Shown here one piece after another: positions 9,530 to 18,640 of a stretch of DNA of 24,955 nucleotides. Origin of the DNA: Entrophospora sp. SA101 (taxonomy: Eukaryota; Glomeromycota; Glomeromycetes; Entrophosporales; Entrophosporaceae); the NCBI GenBank assembly GCA_958430865.1, contig CAUDNR010000227.1:12098-37052 (forward strand). Reading direction: 5' to 3'. How positions within the stretch are numbered: the stretch's first letter is position 1; every line of letters begins with the position of its first letter. Made by a program: the position numbers and the translations under genes. The notes beneath the pieces are model-generated. The model saw nothing but the letters and a program-made list of their open reading frames with translations. It ran no database searches and had not been told where the DNA came from.

Positions 9530-10505
9530 TGATCGAAGTAAGCGCTAAGATAAGATTTATAAGCTTTCAAAATATTCTAACGAACGTTTTATCAAATATT
9601 CAATAGTTTGTATAAGTTTTAAGGACAAGATCTATGAAGCTTACAAAATATTCTAACGAACGTTTTATCAATTATCCAATAGTTTGTACAAGCATTAAGG
9701 ACAAGATCTATGAAGCTTACAAAATATTCTAACGAACGTTTTATCAATTATTCGATAGTTTGTACAAAGTGTTAAGGACAAGATCTATGAATATTGCAAA
9801 GTATTCTAACGAATGTTTTATTAATTATTCAATAGTTTATGTAGGAGTAATTGAAGTAAGTTTTAAGGACAAGATCTATGAACAAAATATTCTAATGAAC
9901 GTTTTATCAATCATTCAATAGTTTATGTAGGAGTAATCGAAGTAAGTTTTAAGGACAAGATCTATGAAGTTTGCAAAATATTCTAACGAACGTTTTATTG
10001 ATTATTCAATAGTTTGTGTAGGAGTAATCGAAGTAAGTTTAAGGATAAGATCTATGAACAAAATATTTTAGCAAACATTTTATTAATTATTCAATAGTTT
10101 GTGTAGGAGTAATTGAAGTAAGTTTTAAGGACAAGATCTATGAACAAAATATTCTAACGAACGTTTTATTAATTATTCAATAGTTTATGTAGGAGTAATC
10201 GAAGTAAGTTTTAAGGATAAGATCTATGAACAAAATATTCTAACGAACATTTTATCAATTATTCAATAGTTTTTACAAGTGTTAAGGTCAAGATCTATGA
10301 ACAAAGTATTCTAACGAACGTTTTACTAATTATTCAATAGTTTGTGTAGGAGTAATCGAAGTAAGTTTTAAGGACAAGATCTATGAACAAAATATTCTAA
10401 CAAACATTTATCAATTAATTAATAGTTTGTGTAGGTAAGCTTTAAGGACAATATCTATGAGCAAAATATACTAACGAAGGTTTTATCAATCATTCAATAG
10501 TTTAT
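9530..10505 (-). repeat. Satellite array B, inverted relative to array A, 71-91-bp units
   Basis: About eleven or twelve units are anchored on AGATCTATGA-like words at 9628, 9704, 9781, 9872, 9958, 10048, 10134, 10220, 10291 and 10377, with degenerate copies at 9553 and 10452. The reverse complement contains CATAGATCTTG, ACTTACTTCGAT and TGAATAATTGATAAAACG in the same order as array A, so the arrays are related and face each other. Unit length is bimodal: units with the GGAGTAATCGAAGTAAGT module are about 86-91 bp and those without are about 71-77 bp. Confidence 0.9.
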
Positions 10506-10626
10506 ATAAATTTCTCTTTTATTTTAACTTATATTTAATAACATCACTATAATAATTATTGTTGTTGTTTATTGTTCTAATCATCATTTACATATGTATA
10601 TAGGAATAAATGTAAAAGAAAAATTT

Positions 10627-10876
10627 ATTGTATACACTTTTGAGTTAGAAAGTGATTGGTAACAATAATTAATTGTTGATTTTAAAATTTTTTAAAACCC
10701 ATCTTTGTACAAAGTAGGTTTTCGCCAAATTCCTTTATATTACAAATTAAAAGATATGCAAAAATTTTGGAAAAAAGGTACACATTTCTAATTGTTTAAT
10801 AAATCAGATATATTTTATACTCTTTCGAGTTAGCAAGTGATCGGTAACAATAACCAATTTGATTTTAAAATTAAAT
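10627..10876 (+). repeat. Pair of about 64-bp direct repeats
   Basis: The segment starting near 10629 and the one near 10813 share the order ATAC-CTTT-GAGTTAG-AAGTGAT-GGTAACAATAA and then GATTTTAAAAT. They are about 184 bp apart. They lie just outside the left arm of the large inverted duplication. No function is evident. Confidence 0.75.
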
Positions 10877-10922
10877 ACTAACCAAAATTATCAAATCTTA
10901 AAAAATAAACAAAAAAAATTTA

Positions 10923-11942
10923 TTAACAATTATTAATAAAGGCGTGAAAAAAAATTCTAATTTTGGAATAAAACATTTTTGTCCAATATAAATATTTCGA
11001 AAATCTTGACAACTATTTATTAGCCTTGGAAATCTTATTTATTTTTGTCAAACGCGCTAACCTACAGTTTGTCAAAAAAAGAAATCTACAGTCCGTTTTA
11101 TAAACTATGCAATATGCAATTTTCAATTTGCTATTTTATACAGATTGCAATTTTTGAATTTTGCAAACTGCAGATTGCAAATTGCGTATTGCAAAGGTTT
11201 GTTTCCGAACTTTTGGTAAACTGAATTTTTGGGGGAAAATGAGAGCAAAATTGAAATATATACAAAACATTGTGGTGAACAAATTTTTTTTTGTGTTGAC
11301 ACGATTCGTCAAAATGATCATCATCTCTTTTTTGAAAAATGTAAATAATAATGATACATTCGTTTATAAATTTTAATCATGTTTATTGATTGTTGTTGGC
11401 AATTAAAAAACCATTGATTTTGTTCTTTACTGCTTATTAATGATTAATAAATAATATGGTGATAATTTTTTTCCCTAAATTGTTATTAATTATTAATTAA
11501 TATAATAAAAAAAATAGTGCGGGTCATTCTGCAATTCTGAAAATTATTTTGATCGAGTCACATATTTACGAAAACCGATTTATGTCGTGTGACTGTACAA
11601 AAAGCATGTCAATGTTTAAATATGTATTAACAAAAAATAAATTATTTTTAGAAAATATTGGAAGAAATTTTTTTTTAAAAAACAGTCAAACTCTCCTTGG
11701 AAATTTCAATTAGCACTATTGTTATGAGAACAATGACTTTACATTTTGCAAATATCAAGAACGTCCAGTCCTCTTTTTTTAGATAAAATGAAATCTCTTT
11801 TAATTTCAGTGATTTCTACTATGCTAAATAATGTGTAGTGGGGAAGAAAAAAAACCAATCAATCTAAGATTTGAGAAAGCCTCTTATCTCCTATTTACAC
11901 AGAACCAATCATCTTAAAAAATCCTAAATCCAAAAAAATTTA
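10923..11942. other. Noncoding outer part of left arm
   Basis: There is no gene. At 11105-11200 the words TGCAATATGCAA, TTGCAATTTTTG, TTTTGCAAACTGCAG and ATTGCAAATTGCG form overlapping short inverted repeats that could fold. ORFs here (11136-11324 minus, 11161-11376 plus) translate these repeats and are not credible. The right-arm counterpart carries several indels relative to this copy. Confidence 0.5.
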
Positions 11943-12851
11943 TCTTTGTTACCATCAACAATTGAAATTCGTGAATGGTTTTTGATCAAAGTAAAAATTT
12001 GGCTAATCGCGAAAAATAAAAAAAAAGAATTAGTTGATTCGTTTTTTTTAAATAACAATAAACAATAAAGATTGATTGTTTATTTAATGATAACAAAAAT
12101 AAAGGTTGATTTTTCAATGATAATGAAAATAAAGATCAATTGTTTTTTTTATTAAAAATAAAAAAAATAAAGATTAATTGTTTTGTCACAAGAAATAAAT
12201 AAATAAGTCTGCCATCTTAACCTTTTGTTTTTTTTTTATGTTTATTAAAAACAACAGATGTTGATGTTGATAATGAACAAATTCGGTTGCCTTTTCTGTT
12301 CATTCTGCCGTTGTTGATACTGTCCTCTCCAACCAGAAGATTAATTTTGAGCTTAACAGGAACCCTGCAAGCAGAACTCAATTCCCTATCCAGAACGCTT
12401 TTGGTCTAACAGTCCACAAGACACAAGGGTTAACCTTTCCAAGTATATCTGTCTGCCTTGACCAACAGATATTTGCTTCTGGACAGGCTTATGTTGCTCT
12501 CAGTCATTGTGCCAAATGGGAAGATCTCAGAATTAACTCTCTTTCAAGGGAGGCGTTCATGGTTGATCAATTGATGGTTAGGGAGTATGCTCGGCTGGAA
12601 GAAATTGCTGCAAAATCATTGTCTATTAACAACAATTCATAATGATAAAATGAACATTTGTCTTTATCTTTTTTTTTTTTATAAAATCATTATTATTATA
12701 TACATACACACGCATTCAAAAAAATTATTTTTTTTATTTTTTTTTCTGATGTTGTGGACGTGGTAAATAAATAACTTAATATTAATATATATATATATGG
12801 TATATAATAATAATTGGGCGACGTTAGTCGCCCCACAGATGCAATTGCTAG
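11943..12851 (+). mobile_element. Non-autonomous Helitron, left arm copy
   Basis: The 3' end is diagnostic: the hairpin GGGCGAC-GTTA-GTCGCCC at 12816-12833, 14 bases, then CTAG at 12848-12851 followed by T. The 5' end is proposed at TCTTTGTTAC (11943), preceded by A, which fits insertion between A and T. That end is less certain because the flanks are duplicated with the arm. The 5' part has repeated AATAAAGATTGATTG-like blocks (about 12055-12180) and a conserved AAGTCTGCCATCTTAACC word shared with the copy at 23.4 kb. The only protein cargo is a helicase C-terminal fragment, so it cannot move by itself. Confidence 0.8.
12277..12642 (+). pseudogene. C-terminal fragment of Pif1/Helitron-type helicase
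   Basis: The open frame, bounded upstream by TGA at 12274, has no start codon in context and ends at TAA 12640. It carries helicase motif V (QNAFGLTVHKTQGLTF) and motif VI (ASGQAYVALSHCAKWEDL), as in Pif1-like superfamily 1B helicases and the helicase half of Helitron RepHel proteins. The Walker A and B motifs, the Rep nuclease HUH motif and the rest of the protein are missing. In motif VI the usual Ser-Arg (arginine finger) is Ser-His, a change that would impair ATP hydrolysis. It is a remnant inside the Helitron; the same fragment lies inverted at 16611-16976. Confidence 0.85.
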
Positions 12852-13044
12852 TTTATTTTAATAATATTGAAACATACAACTTTAGCAGAAACCGAAAATC
12901 AAGATATAATTAACAAATTTCAATTTTTTAAAAAAAGAATCGACCTCCTCTATATTATCAATCCATATGTAAATTATTTATTTATTTATTTATATTTATA
13001 TTTTGTTGTATATATAAATAAAAATTTATCATGATACGATTTAG
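12852..13044. other. Spacer between Helitron end and EAF-like exons
   Basis: The plus strand is open over part of this (reading LAETENQDIINKFQFFKKRI around 12882-12950) and is followed by a possible GTAAAT donor at 12969. It does not resemble the missing N-terminal EAF segment, and its phase does not join the next exon. I leave it unassigned. Confidence 0.3.
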
Positions 13045-14185
13045 TTGAAGTTGACACAGAAGAAATAGATTTTACAAATGAGGCAACCATAAAGTTTCCA
13101 GAGAGTAAAGAAACATTTGAAATTAATTATAATGAACAAAATGGGGTTAGTGCGTGTGTATTTATTTATTTATTTATGTACTTGCGTTGAATTCTAGGCG
13201 GAGGATCGTAATAATAATACTTATCATCCAGAAGCCATTAAAAAATGTTTAATGATTTTTGATGAGGAAACAAACATAAATATTTTTTTTATTTAATTAA
13301 CATTAATATTAATAATTGAAAAAAAAATTTTTAATATTTTATTTTTTGAATTTAGACATGGTCATTAGAAATTGTGAAATCTAGTTATCATGTTAATACA
13401 GGTGAATTTGATAATTTTGAAACATCTAGTGAACTGCAAGAATTTGCTATAAAATTTGGCGAAATGGTTGAAGATTACAATGCTGATGTTGATTTTAATA
13501 ATAATAATGACAATTATAATGATATGGAAGTGGATGAAGATGATGATAATCCATGGGGAGAGGATTATTTAGAAGTAGTAGAACCTAATACAATACAAAA
13601 AATAAGACACCTACAAAATGATGATGATGACAATGACAATGATGACAATGGTACAAGAAATAATTCATCAGATTCAGCTTCATCTGATGATAGTAGTAGT
13701 AATGATAGTTCATCTGAAAATGGTAATGACAAGGATGATTCAGATTCTGGGGAATCAACATTGAATCCTGAATTTGTTGAACTCACATCAATGATGAAAA
13801 CTTCATTGAATCAAGAAAACAGAATCAATAACTTAAATTGTACTAAGATAAAAATAAATAACAAGGTAAGTTAATAAATCTTGTACATGTAGATATGAAT
13901 GATATAGCATATATACATATTAGTTAATTAGTCAATCAATCATCTGTTGTTTGTTTGTTTAGTTGAATGTTGCAGCAAATCATAATTCATGTCCTATGTC
14001 ATTAGAACAATTTTTGGGTGGTGGAGGTATTTGTTATTATAGTGTTTATTTATTCCATGTTTATGAATTAATTATTTAATTAAATGAAATTTTTGCATTT
14101 CTTTTAATTGAATAAACAAATGGTATGCAATAATCCTCATGAAGAAAAAGAAGAAAATGATGATGAAAATGGTTCCTCATCATAA
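13045..14185 (+). pseudogene. EAF-like RNA polymerase II elongation factor, 5'-truncated, left copy
   Basis: My exon model is 13045-13145, 13198-13275, 13356-13865, 13963-14026 and 14145-14185. The first three encode EVDTEEIDFTNEATIKFPES, then HPEAIKKCLMIFDEETN and TWSLEIVKSS. These align with the N-terminal domain of ELL-associated factors (EAF1/2), in which a basic-Cys-hydrophobic stretch leads into D-x-x-T-x-x-x-x-LE. The rest is the acidic Ser/Asp/Asn-rich tail usual for EAF, with MSLEQFLGGG near the end. EAF proteins bind ELL and stimulate Pol II elongation. The first EAF exon (the RYDFKPASI-type segment) is missing, and a Helitron ends 193 bp upstream. The second exon lacks a GT donor; ATAAAT stands where GTAAAT is expected. 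Hence I call it a pseudogene or partial gene. Confidence 0.7.
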
Positions 14186-14547
14186 ATAATAATCAACTTT
14201 TTTTTTTTTGGAGGAAATAATGAGATGGATAATTGTATTTTATTTTTCCAATATTTAATATTTATAGAAACCTTAGATAATTTTTAAAATAATCCTGTGA
14301 TGATGGTCAATTTATCATTTGTCATGCTAATCAATAATAAGTAAAAAAGTACATTTACATAGATTATTTTTATTTGATCATTGATTTTTGTTTTAATTAT
14401 CATTTTATTTTATACATTTATACATTTTAAAAAAAAAAATTCATAATAAGAAATATTAAGCAAATAGCAAAAGATAAAAAAATGAAGAATGCTTTTTTAA
14501 ATGCTTTTTTAGCTACAATATATATATATGTACATATATATATGTTA
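14186..14547. other. Convergent intergenic spacer, left arm
   Basis: A/T-rich spacer between the end of the EAF-like gene and the end of the unknown minus-strand gene. It contains a TATATATATATGTACATATATATA palindrome-like run near 14519-14543. Nothing else is seen. Confidence 0.5.
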
Positions 14548-14621
14548 CTATTGCATAGGAGACATATTCAAATATTCACTTAATGAAAATGCAGTATCTG
14601 GTGTTTTCATATCATTAATTG
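14548..14621 (-). CDS. C-terminal end of an unknown protein, cut by the gap (left copy)
   Basis: Read on the minus strand from the gap, the frame gives INDMKTPDTAFSLSEYLNMS followed by PMQ and TAG. The amino-acid composition looks like a real acidic or phosphorylatable tail rather than translated repeats. I do not recognise the protein. It is convergent with the EAF-like gene and is interrupted exactly where the N run begins. The right arm has the same 74 bases in mirror image. Confidence 0.55.
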
Positions 14622-14631
14622 NNNNNNNNNN
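14622..14631. other. Assembly gap (10 N)
   Basis: Exactly ten Ns lie at the symmetry centre of the inverted duplication, between TTAATTG and CAATTAA. A run of ten is a conventional placeholder, so the true size is unknown. Confidence 1.
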
Positions 14632-14705
14632 CAATTAATGATATGAAAACACCAGATACTGCATTTTCATTAAGTGAATATTTGAATATGTCTCCTATGC
14701 AATAG
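14632..14705 (+). CDS. C-terminal end of an unknown protein, cut by the gap (right copy)
   Basis: This is the mirror image of 14548-14621, ending at TAG 14703-14705. It encodes the same 23 complete residues. The protein is unidentified. Because its upstream part would lie in the gap on both sides, at most one arm can hold the intact gene unless the gap is large. Confidence 0.55.
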
Positions 14706-15067
14706 TAACATATATATATGTACATATATATATATTGTAGCTAAAAAAGCATTTAAAAAAGCATTCTTCATTTTTTTATCTTTTGCTATTTGCTTAATAT
14801 TTCTTATTATGAATTTTTTTTTTTAAAATGTATAAATGTATAAAATAAAATGATAATTAAAACAAAAATCAATGATCAAATAAAAATAATCTATGTAAAT
14901 GTACTTTTTTACTTATTATTGATTAGCATGACAAATGATAAATTGACCATCATCACAGGATTATTTTAAAAATTATCTAAGGTTTCTATAAATATTAAAT
15001 ATTGGAAAAATAAAATACAATTATCCATCTCATTATTTCCTCCAAAAAAAAAAAAGTTGATTATTAT

Positions 15068-16208
15068 TTATGATGAGGAACCATTTTCATCATCATTTTC
15101 TTCTTTTTCTTCATGAGGATTATTGCATACCATTTGTTTATTCAATTAAAAGAAATGCAAAAATTTCATTTAATTAAATAATTAATTCATAAACATGGAA
15201 TAAATAAACACTATAATAACAAATACCTCCACCACCCAAAAATTGTTCTAATGACATAGGACATGAATTATGATTTGCTGCAACATTCAACTAAACAAAC
15301 AAACAACAGATGATTGATTGACTAATTAACTAATATGTATATATGCTATATCATTCATATCTACATGTACAAGATTTATTAACTTACCTTGTTATTTATT
15401 TTTATCTTAGTACAATTTAAGTTATTGATTCTGTTTTCTTGATTCAATGAAGTTTTCATCATTGATGTGAGTTCAACAAATTCAGGATTCAATGTTGATT
15501 CCCCAGAATCTGAATCATCCTTGTCATTACCATTTTCAGATGAACTATCATTACTACTACTATCATCAGATGAAGCTGAATCTGATGAATTATTTCTTGT
15601 ACCATTGTCATCATTGTCATTGTCATCATCATCATTTTGTAGGTGTCTTATTTTTTGTATTGTATTAGGTTCTACTACTTCTAAATAATCCTCTCCCCAT
15701 GGATTATCATCATCTTCATCCACTTCCATATCATTATAATTGTCATTATTATTATTAAAATCAACATCAGCATTGTAATCTTCAACCATTTCGCCAAATT
15801 TTATAGCAAATTCTTGCAGTTCACTAGATGTTTCAAAATTATCAAATTCACCTGTATTAACATGATAACTAGATTTCACAATTTCTAATGACCATGTCTA
15901 AATTCAAAAAATAAAATATTAAAAATTTTTTTTTCAATTATTAATATTAATGTTAATTAAATAAAAAAAATATTTATGTTTGTTTCCTCATCAAAAATCA
16001 TTAAACATTTTTTAATGGCTTCTGGATGATAAGTATTATTATTACGATCCTCCGCCTAGAATTCAACGCAAGTACATAAATAAATAAATAAATACACACG
16101 CACTAACCCCATTTTGTTCATTATAATTAATTTCAAATGTTTCTTTACTCTCTGGAAACTTTATGGTTGCCTCATTTGTAAAATCTATTTCTTCTGTGTC
16201 AACTTCAA
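15068..16208 (-). pseudogene. EAF-like elongation factor, 5'-truncated, right copy
   Basis: The exons mirror the left copy: 16108-16208, 15978-16055, 15388-15897, 15227-15290 and 15068-15108. The sequence is the same in all places I compared, including the missing first exon and the missing GT donor after the second exon. Sharing of these defects means the two copies are not independent: either one was copied from the other recently or they are one locus represented twice. Confidence 0.7.
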
Positions 16209-16401
16209 CTAAATCGTATCATGATAAATTTTTATTTATATATACAACAAAATATAAATATAAATAAATAAATAAATAATTTACATATGGATTGATAATA
16301 TAGAGGAGGTCGATTCTTTTTTTAAAAAATTGAAATTTGTTAATTATATCTTGATTTTCGGTTTCTGCTAAAGTTGTATGTTTCAATATTATTAAAATAA
16401 A

Positions 16402-17430
16402 CTAGCAATTGCATCTGTGGGGCGACTAACGTCGCCCAATTATTATTATATACCATATATATATATATTAATATTAAGTTATTTATTTACCACGTCCACA
16501 ACATCAGAAAAAAAAATAAAAAAAATAATTTTTTTGAATGCGTGTGTATGTATATAATAATAATGATTTTATAAAAAAAAAAAAGATAAAGACAAATGTT
16601 CATTTTATCATTATGAATTGTTGTTAATAGACAATGATTTTGCAGCAATTTCTTCCAGCCGAGCATACTCCCTAACCATCAATTGATCAACCATGAACGC
16701 CTCCCTTGAAAGAGAGTTAATTCTGAGATCTTCCCATTTGGCACAATGACTGAGAGCAACATAAGCCTGTCCAGAAGCAAATATCTGTTGGTCAAGGCAG
16801 ACAGATATACTTGGAAAGGTTAACCCTTGTGTCTTGTGGACTGTTAGACCAAAAGCGTTCTGGATAGGGAATTGAGTTCTGCTTGCAGGGTTCCTGTTAA
16901 GCTCAAAATTAATCTTCTGGTTGGAGAGGACAGTATCAACAACGGCAGAATGAACAGAAAAGGCAACCGAATTTGTTCATTATCAACATCAACATCTGTT
17001 GTTTTTAATAAACATAAAAAAAAAACAAAAGGTTAAGATGGCAGACTTATTTATTTATTTCTTGTGACAAAACAATTAATCTTTATTTTTTTTATTTTTT
17101 AATAAAAAAAAACAATTGATCTTTATTTTCGTTATCATTGAACAATCAACCTTTATTTTTGTTATCATTAAATAAACAATCAAACTTTATTGTTTATTGT
17201 TATTAAAAAAAAACAAATCAACTAATTCTTTTTTTTTATTTTTCGCGATTAGCCAAATTTTTACCTTTCACGAATTTCAATTGTTGATGGTAATGTTATA
17301 CGTGAAAATGAAATTATATGAATTCGCAATTCAGATATGTGAAATTCAAATTAGCCAATTAGAATTTCACCCCACTCCATAATATTTCAATTTTACATAA
17401 TTTCAATTTCACATACAACAGTAACAAAGA
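16402..17430 (-). mobile_element. Non-autonomous Helitron, right arm copy
   Basis: Same 3' terminus as the left copy, reversed: CTAG occupies 16402-16405 and the GGGCGAC/GTCGCCC hairpin 16420-16437. The proposed 5' TC lies at 17429-17430. It is about 120 bp longer than the left copy because it keeps a segment near 17290-17420 that the left copy lacks. In the variable 5' repeat block it shares GATAACGAAAATAAAG with the copy at 23.4 kb, where the left arm has GATAATGAAAATAAAG, so the left arm carries the derived base. Confidence 0.8.
16611..16976 (-). pseudogene. Pif1/Helitron helicase C-terminal fragment, right copy
   Basis: Mirror image of 12277-12642 with the same helicase motifs V and VI, no start codon and no N-terminal domains. 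Confidence 0.85.
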
Positions 17431-18490
17431 TGATTTTTTTTGGATTCAGGATTTTTTAAGATGATTGGTTCTGTGTAAATAGGAGATAACGGGCTTTCTC
17501 TAATCTTAGATTGATTGGTTTTTTTCCTTCCCACTACACATTATTAGCATAGTAGAAATCTCTGAAATTAAAAGAAATTTCATTTTATCTAAAAAAAGAA
17601 GACTGGAAATTCTTTCTTGATATTTGCAAAATGTAAAGTCATTGTTCTCACAACAATAGCACTAATTGAAATTTCCAAGGAGGCTTCAACTATTTTTAAA
17701 AGAAACATTTCTTCCGATATTTTCTAAAAATAATAATAATAATAATAATAATTTAAATTTTTCTTCCGATATTTCTAAAAATAATTCATTTTTTGTTAAT
17801 ACATATTTAAACATTAACGTGCTTTTTGTACAGTCACACGACGTAAACCGGTTTTCGTAAATATGTGACACGATCAAAATAATTTTCAGAATCGCAGAAA
17901 TTTACATTAATTAATTAAATAATTAACAACAACCTAGGGAAAAAAATTATCACCATATTATTTTATTATCATTAATAAGCAGAAAAGAACAAAATCAATG
18001 GTTTTTTAATTGCCGACAACAATCAATGAACATGATTAAAATTTATAAAAATTTATTATTACTATTATTACTATTTACAAAAAAAAAACAAAAGTTTTTT
18101 GATGATGATCATTTTGATCATTTTGACGAATTGTGTCAACACAAAAAAAAAATTTGTTCACCACAATGTTTTGTGTTTCAAATTTGCTCTCATTCTTCCC
18201 CAAAAATTCAGTTTACCAAAAGTTCAGAAACAAACCTTTGCAATATGCAATTTGCAATCTGCAGTTTGCAAAATTCAAAAATTGCAATTTGCATATTGTA
18301 TTATTTATTAAAACGGACTGTAGAAGATTTCTTTTTTTGAAAAACTGTAGGTTAGCGCATTTGATAAAAATAAATAAGATTTCCAAGACTAATAAATAAT
18401 TGTCAAGATTTTCGAAATATTTATATCGGACAAAAAATGTTCTATTCCAAAATTAGAATTTTTTTTCACGCCTTTATTAATAATTGTTAA
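17431..18490. other. Noncoding outer part of right arm
   Basis: No gene. It contains the (AAT)n run near 17728-17752 and the GCAATTTGCAAT short-inverted-repeat cluster near 18240-18300. Overlapping ORFs in three frames here (17666-17877 and 18026-18399) are incidental translations of Leu/Asn/Lys-coding repeats. Confidence 0.5.
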
Positions 18491-18578
18491 TTAATTATTT
18501 TTTTTTATATATGATTATTTGTCATGAGTAAAACTGATGCTCTCACTTGACAATACTAATTAATGAATACTATTATTA

Positions 18579-18640
18579 CAGTCAAAGCTCATTAAATTCG
18601 TAGGCCTGGCACAGCAAATTTTATGAATTTATCGAATTAT
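18579..18640 (+). mobile_element. Solo pogo-like terminal repeat
   Basis: The sequence TA-CAGTCAAAGCTCATTAAATTCG repeats the first 12 bases of the MITE at 7616 after a TA dinucleotide, then diverges. No inverted partner was found downstream. It is probably one end of a related but different pogo-like element. Confidence 0.5.

Larger units (their letters stand above)
10923..14621 (+). repeat. Left arm of a large inverted duplication
   Basis: This arm of about 3.7 kb matches the reverse complement of the right arm (14632-18490). For the inner part, left and right positions sum to 29253 without any gap from 12156 to 14621, and every stretch I compared was identical. Outside 12156 the arms still align but with many substitutions, homopolymer length changes and indels. 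The outer edge lies near TTAACAATTATTAATAAAGG. The arm contains noncoding repeats, a Helitron, a truncated EAF-like gene and a cut gene end. Confidence 0.95.
14632..18490 (-). repeat. Right arm of the large inverted duplication
   Basis: Reverse complement of the left arm, about 3.86 kb. It is longer than the left arm mainly because of about 120 bp near 17290-17420 in the Helitron 5' part and about 50 bp near 17712-17790, where an AAT run and a second copy of CTTCCGATATTTCTAAAAAT occur. The outer edge lies at CGCCTTTATTAATAATTGTT near 18490. Confidence 0.95.

Noticed and set aside
8085..10505. CRISPR-like spaced repeats
   Set aside because: Units are 71-107 bp, drift continuously and have no constant repeat with unique spacers; the genome is eukaryotic. 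It is a satellite.
14105..14144. Mutated splice acceptor before the last EAF-like exon
   Set aside because: The AG at 14143-14144 joins in frame to the acidic C-terminus, so no defect is needed there.
13565..15688. Ser/Leu-rich 73-codon ORFs antisense to both EAF-like copies (13565-13786 and 15467-15688)
   Set aside because: They are mirror translations of the acidic GAT/GAC repeats, without a start context or motif.
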